Positions 17,210 through 25,545 of a stretch of 58,091 nt of DNA are shown here, piece after piece. The notes under the pieces are model-generated. The model ran no database searches. It saw only the letters and a program-made list of their open reading frames with translations, and was not told the DNA's origin. The translations under genes and the position numbers were made by a program. This DNA comes from Synergistes jonesii. GTDB lineage: Bacteria > Synergistota > Synergistia > Synergistales > Synergistaceae. The DNA lies in NCBI RefSeq assembly GCF_000712295.1, contig NZ_JMKI01000045.1, positions 1-58,091 on the forward strand, read 5' to 3'. Position 1 is the first letter of the stretch. Each line of letters opens with the position of its first letter.

Positions 17210-17243
17210 AATCCCGATGTTTTATGTTTTCGCCGTCGGGATT
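17210..17243. terminator. Hairpin upstream of the MerR gene
   Basis: AATCCCGA (17210-17217) pairs with TCGGGATT (17236-17243) around an 18-base loop, followed by CTGGTTT. It may be a relic IS terminator. Confidence 0.4.
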
Positions 17244-17309
17244 CTGGTTTGGAGTTCGACATTTTAGAAAAAAACTGAGTTTTTCAGCGACGACTAAGTA
17301 TAATGCCGC

Positions 17310-17338
17310 TTGATAGTTGAAAGGTTTCACTGTATGAT
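17310..17338 (+). promoter_or_regulatory. Sigma-70 promoter of the MerR-RND operon
   Basis: TTGATA (17310-17315), a 17-base spacer, then TATGAT (17333-17338), 25 bases before the start codon. The normal 17-base spacing means it is not the 19-20 base type that classical MerR activators twist. Confidence 0.6.
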
Positions 17339-17363
17339 GTTTGCCGGATAGGGGGTGCAAAAA

Positions 17364-18173
17364 ATGGCGCAGGATGGTATGTTCACCATCAGCGAGTTTG
17401 CCGAGCTGTCAGGCATCACCCGCTCTAATCTTTTGTACTATGACGCGATAGGCATTCTTAAACCCGCCTATCGTGCTGGGAACAACTACAGGCTCTACAG
17501 CTCCAGACAACTCGAGCTGATCAACGCGATACTCTCGCTCCGAAGCATGGGACTGTCGCTGGACGCCGTTAGGGAACACATTCCGAACCGTACGCCGGAA
17601 AACACTCTTGATCTTTTTGAGACACAGATAAAAGCCTTGTCTGCAAAAATCGACGATCTCCTTCAGTTAAGAGAGTCTATAGAAAAACGCGCTGAAACCA
17701 TCCGCCTTCACAAAGACATAAAAGCTCCGCTTTTTACTATCGAGGTCCGCAGCACCGAGACGATTTTTATCGGACGGCTGTGCGCCTCTGCTCCAAATCT
17801 GGACGTCGCCTATTTCCATTCTTTTTTGAAGCAATGCAGGGAGGTGGGCATAAGCCATGCGACTCAGATTGGGCAGATCGTGTTTATGGAGTCGGCGCTG
17901 GCCGGCAGCTGGGATGCTGCCGGCTGCATGTACGCGAAAACCAACAAAGGCTCGGACAATATCGAAGAAGGTATGTTCGCCGTATTATTTGAGCTTAGTC
18001 AGGACTATTTTGACGACAATCACGCGTACTACGAGAAGTTTATGCGGCATGTAAGCAAAAATAGTCTGGAACTTCGAGGTAATATCTATATTGAGTACCC
18101 GCTCGACGAAATGTCAGAGAACGACCCAAAAAAGCATTTAGTGAAAATTTTCTCTCCCGTCCGTCAGAGATAA
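17364..18173 (+). CDS. MerR-family regulator with a ligand-binding C-terminal domain
   Basis: 269 aa. The N-terminal MerR winged helix (about 5-75: MFTISEFAELSGITRSNLLYYD, then NNYRLYSSRQLELI) is followed by a dimerisation helix (about 80-115) and a C-terminal region of about 150 residues resembling the BmrR/GyrI-like effector domain that binds hydrophobic or cationic drugs. It heads a plus-strand run of RND adaptor, RND pump and acetyltransferase, so it probably controls that pump. ATG 17364 is preferred because AGGGGGTG lies 6 bases upstream; a GTG at 17355 is inside that site. The ligand is unknown. Confidence 0.85.
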   Translation: MAQDGMFTISEFAELSGITRSNLLYYDAIGILKPAYRAGNNYRLYSSRQLELINAILSLRSMGLSLDAVREHIPNRTPENTLDLFETQIKALSAKIDDLLQLRESIEKRAETIRLHKDIKAPLFTIEVRSTETIFIGRLCASAPNLDVAYFHSFLKQCREVGISHATQIGQIVFMESALAGSWDAAGCMYAKTNKGSDNIEEGMFAVLFELSQDYFDDNHAYYEKFMRHVSKNSLELRGNIYIEYPLDEMSENDPKKHLVKIFSPVRQR

Positions 18174-18270
18174 GCGATTTTTCCGCTTGAGTATAAAGCT
18201 GCCTTACGCTTTATCGTATCCGTTGCGGCAGTATGGATTGCGGACTTGGACGTTAAGGGAGCAGAGTATA

Positions 18271-19461
18271 ATGGATTCGAATGATGGGCGGAACAACGCA
18301 AGAAGAAAGAAACATTCCTATCTTAGAGCGGTAGCAGCGCTCCTGTTATTTGGATGTGCAACTCTTCTGTTTCATTTTTTTCACGCCGCAAAAGCGCCGG
18401 ACAAAGAAACTTCGATCCCCGAAGCGGAACTTCCCCCGACTGTCGTAATCAGGACAGTGAGCATGGACTATATCTGCAGTGAACAGCGCTACGTGGGCAG
18501 GGTTGAAGCAGTACAGACAGTGGACGTCAGGCCTCGGCTGTCAGGAGAGATAACCGGAGTGCATTTTGCAGAGGGCTCAACAGTCAGGGAGGGAGACCTG
18601 CTTTTCACGCTGGACCCGATACAGTATGAGGCGGCGGTTCAGCTAAGGAGGGGCGAACTCGCAAAGGCAGAGGCCAACTGCCGTCAGGCGGCCAGATATT
18701 ACGCGCGTATAAAAGGAGCGGACTCCCGGGGCGTCTCCCAGGCGGAGCGGGACCAGGCTGAAGGTGCGGCGCTCCAGAGCAGCGCGGACGTAGAGAGCGC
18801 AAGAGCTTCCTTGCGCATTGCTCAAATCGATTTACGGCATACAAAAATTACTGCTCCAATAACAGGGAAAATCGGGGAGGTCAGGTTCACAAAGGGCAAC
18901 TATATTACTCCGCAGGATGCCGTTCTCGCAAACATCACGCAGACAGACCCGGTTCGCATCTCTTTTACTCTGCCGGACCAGGAATATATTAAACGGCAGA
19001 AGAGCATAGGCGCTAAAAATCAGACGTATACTGCCGCGATACTGCTTGCAGACGGGAGCCGCTATCCTTATCCGGCTAAATGGGACTTTGAGAGCAACAG
19101 GATGGATCCAAGGACTGGGACGATACTCACGCATCTGAAGGTTAAAAATACCGACTCGCTCCTTGTTCCCGGAGGCATGGTGAGTGTCGTGCTCAAGCCG
19201 CTTGCCGCAGAAAAAACGGTAATAGTGCCGAACACAGCCGTAATTACTGATGAAAAGGGCGATTTTGTCTACGTAATCAGCGATGACAATATTGCAAAAC
19301 AGCGTTACGTCAGGCTTGGCGAGCATACCGATACCTCCGTTGCGGTCATTGCCGGGTTGAAGAAGGGCGAGATGGTTATAGTGGAGGGGACTCAGTCCGT
19401 GTATCCTGGCGGGAAGATCGAGCCTCTTCCGGCTGACAACGGCGACGAAGGAAAGAATTAG
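18271..19461 (+). CDS. RND efflux periplasmic adaptor (membrane fusion protein)
   Basis: 396 aa HlyD/AcrA-family adaptor that links an inner-membrane RND pump to an outer-membrane channel. A single N-terminal membrane span (about residues 20-38, AALLLFGCATLLFHFF) anchors it, possibly as a lipoprotein via the Cys. The lipoyl half-motifs (RVEAVQTVDVRPRLSGEI, about 75-95, and ITAPITGKIGEVRFTKGNYI, about 195-215) flank a helical hairpin (about 125-185), and beta-barrel and membrane-proximal domains follow. ATG 18271 is preceded by AAGGGAG; an earlier in-frame start would place hydrophilic residues before the anchor. It stops 3 bases before the pump gene. Confidence 0.9.
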   Translation: MDSNDGRNNARRKKHSYLRAVAALLLFGCATLLFHFFHAAKAPDKETSIPEAELPPTVVIRTVSMDYICSEQRYVGRVEAVQTVDVRPRLSGEITGVHFAEGSTVREGDLLFTLDPIQYEAAVQLRRGELAKAEANCRQAARYYARIKGADSRGVSQAERDQAEGAALQSSADVESARASLRIAQIDLRHTKITAPITGKIGEVRFTKGNYITPQDAVLANITQTDPVRISFTLPDQEYIKRQKSIGAKNQTYTAAILLADGSRYPYPAKWDFESNRMDPRTGTILTHLKVKNTDSLLVPGGMVSVVLKPLAAEKTVIVPNTAVITDEKGDFVYVISDDNIAKQRYVRLGEHTDTSVAVIAGLKKGEMVIVEGTQSVYPGGKIEPLPADNGDEGKN

Positions 19462-19464
19462 GCT

Positions 19465-22400
19465 ATGCTGTCTAAATTCTTAATCGAGCATCCGAGGCTT
19501 GCCACAGTCATATCTGTCATTATGATGATCGCAGGCGTCATTTCCGCAAAAAACCTCGCAGTTGCACAATATCCGAACATCGCCCCTCCTGAGATATACG
19601 TCATGGCCACGTACCCTGGTGCGGATGCCGAGACGATCGCAGCAACGGTCGGCGTTCCACTGGAGAAGGCGATAAACGGCGTCGACGGTATGACAAACAT
19701 GACCTCTTCTTCAAACAACACAGGCTCTTATTCCCTTACCATCTCCTTCGAAACAGGCGCGAATCCCGATATGGCCCTCATCAAGGTGCAGAATCGAGTA
19801 CAGCAGGCCGCCTCGCAGCTTCCGCAGGAAGTCTCAGCAAATGGCATAACTTCCGAAATCAGTTTTTCCGGTTCACTTGGTTACTTTGCACTAATATCCC
19901 CAAAAAGGACGAGGGATGAGTTGTTTTTGAACGAATATGCCATAAGCGACGTAGCCAACAGGTTGAAACGCGTACCTGGAATCGGAAAGATAGAAGTATA
20001 CGGCTCTACATACAGTGTCCGTGTCTGGCTGAACCCCGAGCGTCTTGCTTCTATGGGGCTCAGCGCCTCTGACGTGGCTAACGCCATCTCCAGCCAGAAC
20101 AAACAGGCTTCCGTAGGGGCGATTGGCGGCGCACCAAGTGCGAAAAACAGTTCTCTGGTATATTCGCTTGCGGCCAAGGGCCGTCTGCGCAGCGTAAAGG
20201 AATTTGAGGATGTCATTGTAAGAACCACGCAGGACGGCGGGCGAGTTAAGCTCAGGGACGTCGCGAGGGTCGAGCTCGGTTCTGAAGCCTACAACAACAT
20301 CAGCACTGTTGGCAGCGCTCCGGCTGCAATAATCTCCTTATCTCAGGCAGCCGGCTCAAACGCGCTGGACGTCATGCGCGAGGCAAAAAAGGCCATAAAG
20401 GAGATGGAACCGTCCCTTCCGGAAGACACAGCGTTTGTAACGGTGTACGACTCGACCGAAATGGTTGTGGAGACGATCCGTGAAATAATGATGACCCTGA
20501 TTCTGACCTTCGTGCTCGTGGCCTCTGTCTGTTATATTTTCCTGCAAAACTGGAAGGTCACCCTGATTCCAGTCGTTGCTATTCCGGTCTCGATTCTTGC
20601 GACCTTTACTGGGCTTCTGGCGTTTGGATACAGCATCAACACGCTCACGCTTTTCGCGCTCATTCTTGTTATAGGAACAGTTGTGGACGACGCTATCATC
20701 GTGGTGGAAAGAGTCATGTTCATCATGGAACGGGACGGCAAAAACTCTTTCGCTGCCACGTATCAGGCCATGAAGGACGTAACAGGCCCCATGACCGCGA
20801 CCACGCTGGTCTTTCTTGCTATGTTCGCGCCGGTCATGTTTATGAAAGGAATGACCGGAGAGATATATCGCCAGTTCGCGCTCACTATCTCCTTTGCCGT
20901 GGTGTTTTCTCTCGCCGTCGCATTGACGTTGAGCCCCGTAATGTGCGCCTACATCCTGAGCAAAGAACAGCCTGAGCCCGGAGAACTGTTGAAACGTTTT
21001 TCAAAGCTACTCGACTCGTCCAGGGAGATATATGTCAAAGTTTCAGCGGCTATCGCTGGCAGGACTTCAGCTACGCTTTTTCTGCTCGCCGCAGTTGCCG
21101 CAGCGTGTTGCGTGATCGCGTCGGTCATCCCCTCGTCCTTTATCCCGGACGAGGATCAGGGAATGATAGAGGTCTCTGTAAAGCTGCCTGAAAACACGGC
21201 GATAAACCGGACTAAAACCGTAGTGTGCAAACTGGCGGACATGGTCAGAACGATTCCAGGCGTTAGAGAGACCATGAACATAGCCGGATTTGACACAATG
21301 GAAGGCGATGGAGAGAATCTTGCATCGCTCAGCGTCATACTTGACCACTGGTCAAAGAGGAAGGGCAGGGACAGAAGCGTCGATGCCGTAGCAGAAAGGA
21401 TAAACGAGTTGGCGTCGAAGGTTCCATGGGCTCAGGTGAACACTTTTGTCTCTTCTGCCGTTTCCGGCGTTGGCAAGGCCGGCGGAATCAGCTTTTATCT
21501 GCAGGCGGCAGACGATACAGACATGAAGAAATTAACGCCGGTTGTCAGCGAGTTTATAAAAAAGCTGAACGCCTCGCCTGAGATCGACTCCGCGTTCACC
21601 ACCTACAGTGCAAATACGCCCCACCTGTTTCTCGACATCGACAGAGAAAAAGCGGAAATGCTTGGTGTGCCTGTGGGGAACGTGTTCAACACGCTTCAGT
21701 CTTACTTTGGCGGATCATACGTCAACGACGTGAACATAGGCGCCCAGTCAAGCAAGGTTATTTTGCAGTCGGAATGGAGATTTCGCAGCAAAATGGATGA
21801 TGTAGGGCAGGTCAACGTCGCAGCCGGAGACACAGAGGTCCCTCTAAAGAGCTTTACAACGCTGAAAAAAGTGCTCATGCCCAGAGTCGTTGATCGATAC
21901 AATCTTTACCCAGGCGCCTATATCAACGCTTCAGTTGTACACGGGTATTCTACGGGGCAGGCCATGGAGAGGGCGATGAAAACGGTGAAGGAACTTCCTC
22001 CCGGCTACAAGCTCGAATGGTCGGGCATGACATATCAGGAGCAAAAGGCCGGCGGGCAGATAGCCAGAGTCTTCTGCATCGCTCTCTTGTTCGGATATCT
22101 GTTCCTCGTTGCACAGTACGAAAGCTGGGCCGTACCGCTCGCGGTGATGCTCTCGCTCCCCGTCGCTTTTTTGGGGGCACTGTCCGGCATAATGCTGATG
22201 CATACTTCCATGAGCATATACTCTCAACTTGGCATTCTGGTGCTGGCGGGACTCGCAGCGAAAAACGCCATACTGATAATTGAGTTCGCGCAGGAGCAAC
22301 ATGAAGTTCACGGAGTCCCCATTCTGGAGTCGGCTGAGAATGCGGCGCATGAACGTTATCGTGCGGTTCTCATGACGGCCTTCACCTGCGTCTTCGGAGT

Positions 22401-22614
22401 CCTTCCGATGTTGTTCGCATCAGGCGCAGGAGCAATAAGCCGGATCCACGTTGGGACGACAATGTGTTTCGGCATGGCGATATCGACTGTCTTCGGCATT
22501 TTCATCATCCCAGGTTTGTATGTTGTGCTTCAGGGCGTCAGGGAAAAAATCAAGAACTACACCGGCCTAAAATTCGACAACCCAGACTGGCAGGAGAATC
22601 ATGATAAGGTCTGA
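19465..22614 (+). CDS. RND multidrug efflux pump (HAE1 family, AcrB/MexB-like)
   Basis: 1049 aa inner-membrane proton/drug antiporter, full length for the family, with twelve predicted helices and two large periplasmic loops. Proton-relay residues are present: the Asp pair in GTVVDDAIIVVE (helix 4) and the Lys in LAAKNAILIIEFA (helix 10). The N-terminus MLSKFLIEHPRLATVISV and GANPDMALIKVQNRVQQA are typical HAE1 features. It follows the adaptor by 3 bases. No TolC-type outer-membrane channel is in the operon, so one encoded elsewhere must be used. Regulation is probably by the upstream MerR protein. Confidence 0.95.
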   Translation: MLSKFLIEHPRLATVISVIMMIAGVISAKNLAVAQYPNIAPPEIYVMATYPGADAETIAATVGVPLEKAINGVDGMTNMTSSSNNTGSYSLTISFETGANPDMALIKVQNRVQQAASQLPQEVSANGITSEISFSGSLGYFALISPKRTRDELFLNEYAISDVANRLKRVPGIGKIEVYGSTYSVRVWLNPERLASMGLSASDVANAISSQNKQASVGAIGGAPSAKNSSLVYSLAAKGRLRSVKEFEDVIVRTTQDGGRVKLRDVARVELGSEAYNNISTVGSAPAAIISLSQAAGSNALDVMREAKKAIKEMEPSLPEDTAFVTVYDSTEMVVETIREIMMTLILTFVLVASVCYIFLQNWKVTLIPVVAIPVSILATFTGLLAFGYSINTLTLFALILVIGTVVDDAIIVVERVMFIMERDGKNSFAATYQAMKDVTGPMTATTLVFLAMFAPVMFMKGMTGEIYRQFALTISFAVVFSLAVALTLSPVMCAYILSKEQPEPGELLKRFSKLLDSSREIYVKVSAAIAGRTSATLFLLAAVAAACCVIASVIPSSFIPDEDQGMIEVSVKLPENTAINRTKTVVCKLADMVRTIPGVRETMNIAGFDTMEGDGENLASLSVILDHWSKRKGRDRSVDAVAERINELASKVPWAQVNTFVSSAVSGVGKAGGISFYLQAADDTDMKKLTPVVSEFIKKLNASPEIDSAFTTYSANTPHLFLDIDREKAEMLGVPVGNVFNTLQSYFGGSYVNDVNIGAQSSKVILQSEWRFRSKMDDVGQVNVAAGDTEVPLKSFTTLKKVLMPRVVDRYNLYPGAYINASVVHGYSTGQAMERAMKTVKELPPGYKLEWSGMTYQEQKAGGQIARVFCIALLFGYLFLVAQYESWAVPLAVMLSLPVAFLGALSGIMLMHTSMSIYSQLGILVLAGLAAKNAILIIEFAQEQHEVHGVPILESAENAAHERYRAVLMTAFTCVFGVLPMLFASGAGAISRIHVGTTMCFGMAISTVFGIFIIPGLYVVLQGVREKIKNYTGLKFDNPDWQENHDKV

Positions 22615-22642
22615 TCAAAGCAGAAACGAGGAGGAAAAGGCC

Positions 22643-23167
22643 ATGAATATTCGTTTTGAAACCGTTGATAAGAGTGAATTCGACGCATTTAGGCGCGATG
22701 TAATGGATATTTTTGCCATAGCCGCAACAGAAGAGTTTGGAGACGCTACCGGCGAAGATATTATTTCGGAAGAGGATATAAACAAGTCGTTATTTTCGCC
22801 TAACGCCGATGTCTATCACATTTATCTTGACGAAATCAAAATAGGCGGCGTCTCTGTCAGTATAGACCCCGCTACGCAACGGAACTCGCTTGATCTGTTT
22901 TATATTTATCCATCCTACCATAACAGAGGATACGGACAGCTTATTTGGAAGTCGATAGAAGAAAAATATCCGCAGACCAGGGTATGGGAGCTGATAACTC
23001 CATATTTTGAAAAAAGGAACATCAACTTTTATGTTAATAAATGTGGATTCCATATAACAGAATTTTTCAATAAACATCATAAAGATACGAGATCAGATGT
23101 TTTAGATACTGAATTCAGGGAAGAGTATTTCAGGCTTGAAAAAACAATGATCGATAACACCAGATAG
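22643..23167 (+). CDS. GNAT-family N-acetyltransferase
   Basis: 174 aa. The acetyl-CoA-binding motif is YIYPSYHNRGYGQLIWKSIE (about 85-104, the Q/R-x-x-G-x-G/A loop as HNRGYG), and YVNKCGFHITEFF (about 130-142) is the usual C-terminal strand. The substrate (amine, peptide or antibiotic) is not predictable. ATG 22643 has GAGGAGG 8 bases upstream; the longer frame from 22601 overlaps the pump gene. The 28-base gap from the RND pump suggests co-transcription. The gene is more AT-rich than the pump genes. Confidence 0.82.
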   Translation: MNIRFETVDKSEFDAFRRDVMDIFAIAATEEFGDATGEDIISEEDINKSLFSPNADVYHIYLDEIKIGGVSVSIDPATQRNSLDLFYIYPSYHNRGYGQLIWKSIEEKYPQTRVWELITPYFEKRNINFYVNKCGFHITEFFNKHHKDTRSDVLDTEFREEYFRLEKTMIDNTR

Positions 23168-23388
23168 TGTCTACACTAATCAAGTGTGGATGGCAGCACA
23201 AATGGTAATGCGGCGCACATGAACGACGGTAATGTAAAAAGCTTTTATATGTTATTTTCCGGATAGCAATTATGGACGAAGGTTGTGTTATAGCAGATCA
23301 AAAAACTTATAATAGAGCAGTTTTTCCTTTGTGCCGATACCGCTATAGATTTTTCTCTGTGCCTCCGATGCGCTAATAGAATTCATAT

Positions 23389-23418
23389 TTGTTAAAGCTG
23401 TGAAAATACCTGTATAAT
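23389..23418 (+). promoter_or_regulatory. Probable promoter of azlCD
   Basis: TTGTTA (23389-23394), an 18-base spacer, then a consensus TATAAT (23413-23418), 34 bases before the azlC start. Confidence 0.5.
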
Positions 23419-23452
23419 TGTCTTTGAATCTGAATTGCGGTGGAGGCTTGGT

Positions 23453-24172
23453 ATGTCGAAACGAAATGTTTACTTCTTTTTTAAAGGGATGCGCGACGCG
23501 ATACCCATACTGCTTGGATATCTGGCGGTCGGCTTCACTCTCGGCATCGGCGCGAAAAACGCCGGGCTCACTCCGATCCAGGCCTTCGTCAGCTCTCTGA
23601 CGCAGAACGCATCGGCGGGGCAGTTCGCGGGCTACACTCTGATAGCGGCAGGCGCCGGCTATCTGGAGCTCGCCGTCATGATAATGGTCGCGAACGCGCG
23701 CTATCTGTTGATGTCCTGCGCGATCAGCCAAAGGATAGCGCCGGACACCCCGCTCTATCACCGCATGCTGATGGCCTTCGACCTCACCGACGAGATATTC
23801 GGCCTCTCGGTGCTGCAGCCGGAGCGCCTCAATCCCTTCTACGTCTACGGAATGTTCGCTTCGGCTATGCCGGGCTGGGCGTTCGGCACATTCTTCGGCG
23901 TGATCGCCGGCAACGCTCTTCCACAGAGGGCGGTCACCGCCCTCAGCGCGGGGCTCTTCGGCATGTTCATAGCGATAATAATCCCGCCGGCCCGCAAAAA
24001 TCCGGTCGTCGCCCTTCTGATAGCCCTTTCGATGGGCGCGAGCTTCGCCCTCTCGCGCTTCAACGCGCTCGGCCTCTCGACCGGCACGCGCACGATAGCG
24101 CTTACAGTCGTGATATCCACAGCGGCGGCGTTCATCTTCCCGCTGAAGGAGGAGGGCCCCGATGGCGCGTAA
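23453..24172 (+). CDS. azlC: AzlC-family branched-chain amino acid exporter, large subunit
   Basis: 239 aa with about eight membrane spans. The family region GYLAVGFTLGIGAKNAGLTPIQAFVSSLTQNASAGQF (written here only as its key parts: GYLAVGFTLGIGAKNAGL and SLTQNASAGQFAG) is followed by the conserved ANARYLLMS. AzlC with AzlD exports leucine, valine, isoleucine and analogues across the inner membrane. ATG 23453 follows GGTGGAGG; the TTG at 23435 is upstream of that site. It overlaps azlD by 11 bases, the usual coupled arrangement. Confidence 0.92.
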   Translation: MSKRNVYFFFKGMRDAIPILLGYLAVGFTLGIGAKNAGLTPIQAFVSSLTQNASAGQFAGYTLIAAGAGYLELAVMIMVANARYLLMSCAISQRIAPDTPLYHRMLMAFDLTDEIFGLSVLQPERLNPFYVYGMFASAMPGWAFGTFFGVIAGNALPQRAVTALSAGLFGMFIAIIIPPARKNPVVALLIALSMGASFALSRFNALGLSTGTRTIALTVVISTAAAFIFPLKEEGPDGA

Positions 24173-24470
24173 TATCTACATTTATCTGCTGATAATGGCG
24201 GGCGTGACCTATGCGATCCGCGTGCTGCCGCTGACCGTCATACGCCGCGAGATAAAGAACAGGCGCATTCGCGCGTTCCTATATTACGTTCCCTATGTGA
24301 CGCTCGCGGTCATGACCTTCCCTGCGATAATCGACGCTACGGGAAGCGCCGTCACGGCGATTTCGGCGCTCGCCGCCGCGACGGCGCTCGCCTGGTTCGG
24401 CGGCAGCCTGCTGCAAGTATCGCTGCTAGCCTGCGCAGTCGTCTTTCTTCTGGATCTGATGATCCGTTAG
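24162..24470 (+). CDS. azlD: AzlD-family branched-chain amino acid exporter, small subunit
   Basis: 102 aa, three to four membrane helices, with the family signature VTYAIRVLPLTVIRREIKNR (about 15-34) and FLYYVPYVTLAVMTFP. It partners AzlC in the inner membrane and is translated from within the azlC 3' end (11-base overlap), with GGAGGAGGG upstream of the ATG. Confidence 0.9.
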   Translation: MARNIYIYLLIMAGVTYAIRVLPLTVIRREIKNRRIRAFLYYVPYVTLAVMTFPAIIDATGSAVTAISALAAATALAWFGGSLLQVSLLACAVVFLLDLMIR

Positions 24471-24565
24471 TTAGCTTCCGGCACGGCGCTGAGGCGACTG
24501 CGGACACCCTTTCCCATATCGTACATCCGCTTTGCGAACGGAAAATCCTACGTTATCTCGTTGGA

Positions 24566-24610
24566 AATGTGCATATGCCCATTGACATAATGTGCATATG
24601 CACGTATAAT
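24566..24610 (+). promoter_or_regulatory. Consensus sigma-70 promoter with paired palindromic operators
   Basis: TTGACA (24582-24587), 17-base spacer and TATAAT (24605-24610) are both perfect consensus. The spacer contains the perfect palindrome GTGCATATGCAC (24592-24603). The 13-base AATGTGCATATGC occurs at 24566-24578 and again at 24589-24601, a 23-base offset placing the copies on nearly the same helix face. A repressor bound here would block RNA polymerase. The DUF134 helix-turn-helix protein encoded directly downstream is the obvious candidate. Confidence 0.75.
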
Positions 24611-24636
24611 TATCACACCAGGAAGGGGTGCGAGCG

Positions 24637-25416
24637 ATGCCGGCAAACACAAAATGCCGTCGAGTGTGCATGAGGCCGCCCTTCGAGCGTTTCGCGCCGG
24701 AAGGCGCCGCTGAGAGCGTACGGATATCTCTTGAAGAGCTCGAGGCTCTGCGCCTCTGCGATCTCGAAGGGCTCGACCAGGAGCTCGCGGCGCGCCGCAT
24801 GGAGGTTTCCCGCGGCACGCTGCAGCGGATAATCTATTCGGCGCACGCGAAGGTCGCGGAGGCTTTGTGTCGCGGCAAGTGCATCGAGATAGGCGGCGGG
24901 AATTTCGAGTTCGCCGCCGGCTGGTGCGGCGGAAGGCCTCGCTGCGCGCTGTGCCCCTTTTGGAGCGAAAGCGAGCGGGTGCTCGCGGAAAGGATGAAGA
25001 ATATCGTGAAAGATGGACGGATAGCGGTAACGGAGGAGAACGGAGAGGTGTTCCAGCATTTCGGACACACGAGGTATTTTGCCCTTTATGAGATCAAGGA
25101 CGGGGCCGTCGCGAAGAAGAGCACGCTAGACGCGGAGGGCAGCGGGCACTCGGCGCTCGGCGGCTTCCTGCGCGACAACGGCGTAGATCTGCTGATATGC
25201 GGAGGCATCGGCTCAGGCGCGAGGAATTTCTTAGCGGATCAGCACATCGAGCTTATCGCGGGGATCAGCGGCCCGACCGACGAGGCGGTCAAAAAATTCC
25301 TCGCCGGCGATCTGCACGACGACCCGGCGGGAAGCTGCGACCATCACAGCCACGACGCACCTGCCGGCGAATGCCGCGGCTGTGGTCAAGAAAGACACAG
25401 ACACGGCTGCAATTGA
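24637..25416 (+). CDS. DUF134 DNA-binding domain fused to a NifX/NifB-type FeMo-cofactor-binding domain
   Basis: 259 aa. Residues 1-115 are DUF134: CRRVCMRPPFERFAPEG, then a sigma-like helix-turn-helix (LDQELAARRMEVSRGTLQRI, about 50-70) and a Cys-rich GWCGGRPRCALCPF. Residues about 125-230 are a dinitrogenase iron-molybdenum cofactor domain (IAVTEENGEVFQHFGHTRYFALYEI in parts; LLICGGIGSGARNFL). The tail is rich in His and Cys (CDHHSHDAP, CRGCGQERHRHGC), likely metal-binding. This suggests a metal- or cluster-sensing autoregulator. ATG 24637 has GGAAGGGG 8 bases upstream. No nitrogenase genes are present, and its metal or cluster is unknown. Confidence 0.85.
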   Translation: MPANTKCRRVCMRPPFERFAPEGAAESVRISLEELEALRLCDLEGLDQELAARRMEVSRGTLQRIIYSAHAKVAEALCRGKCIEIGGGNFEFAAGWCGGRPRCALCPFWSESERVLAERMKNIVKDGRIAVTEENGEVFQHFGHTRYFALYEIKDGAVAKKSTLDAEGSGHSALGGFLRDNGVDLLICGGIGSGARNFLADQHIELIAGISGPTDEAVKKFLAGDLHDDPAGSCDHHSHDAPAGECRGCGQERHRHGCN

Positions 25417-25434
25417 TTCAGCGAAGGTCGAGAT

Positions 25435-25470
25435 AAAGAAGCGGAAGGCGCCCGGCGCTTCCGCTTCTTT
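25435..25470. terminator. Bidirectional terminator between the DUF134-NifX and acyl-CoA ligase genes
   Basis: AAAGAAGCGGAAG (25435-25447) pairs perfectly with CTTCCGCTTCTTT (25458-25470). A/T ends on both sides suit termination on both strands. Confidence 0.8.
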
Positions 25471-25500
25471 GCTGTGAATCTTAGGTGTACGATACAAAAG

Positions 25501-25535
25501 GCCGGCGGCGCGCAAATTTTCGCGCGTCCGCCGGC
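25501..25535 (-). terminator. Terminator of the T-box-controlled acyl-CoA ligase gene
   Basis: GCCGGCGG (25501-25508) pairs with CCGCCGGC (25528-25535), with CGCGC/GCGCG inside; on the minus strand CTTTTGT follows. It starts 10 bases past the stop. Confidence 0.7.
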
Positions 25536-25545
25536 TTCGCCGTTT

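Larger units (their letters stand above)
16402..17363. other. Gene-poor, AT-richer stretch with decayed mobile DNA
   Basis: About 960 bases without an intact gene. Contents: the transglycosylase terminator (16433-16458); an inverted repeat CACGCGGATTTG (16560-16571) / CAAATCCGTGTG (16629-16640) with one mismatch; IS5-type transposase debris (16880-17167); a hairpin (17210-17243); and the merR promoter (17310-17338). Confidence 0.7.
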
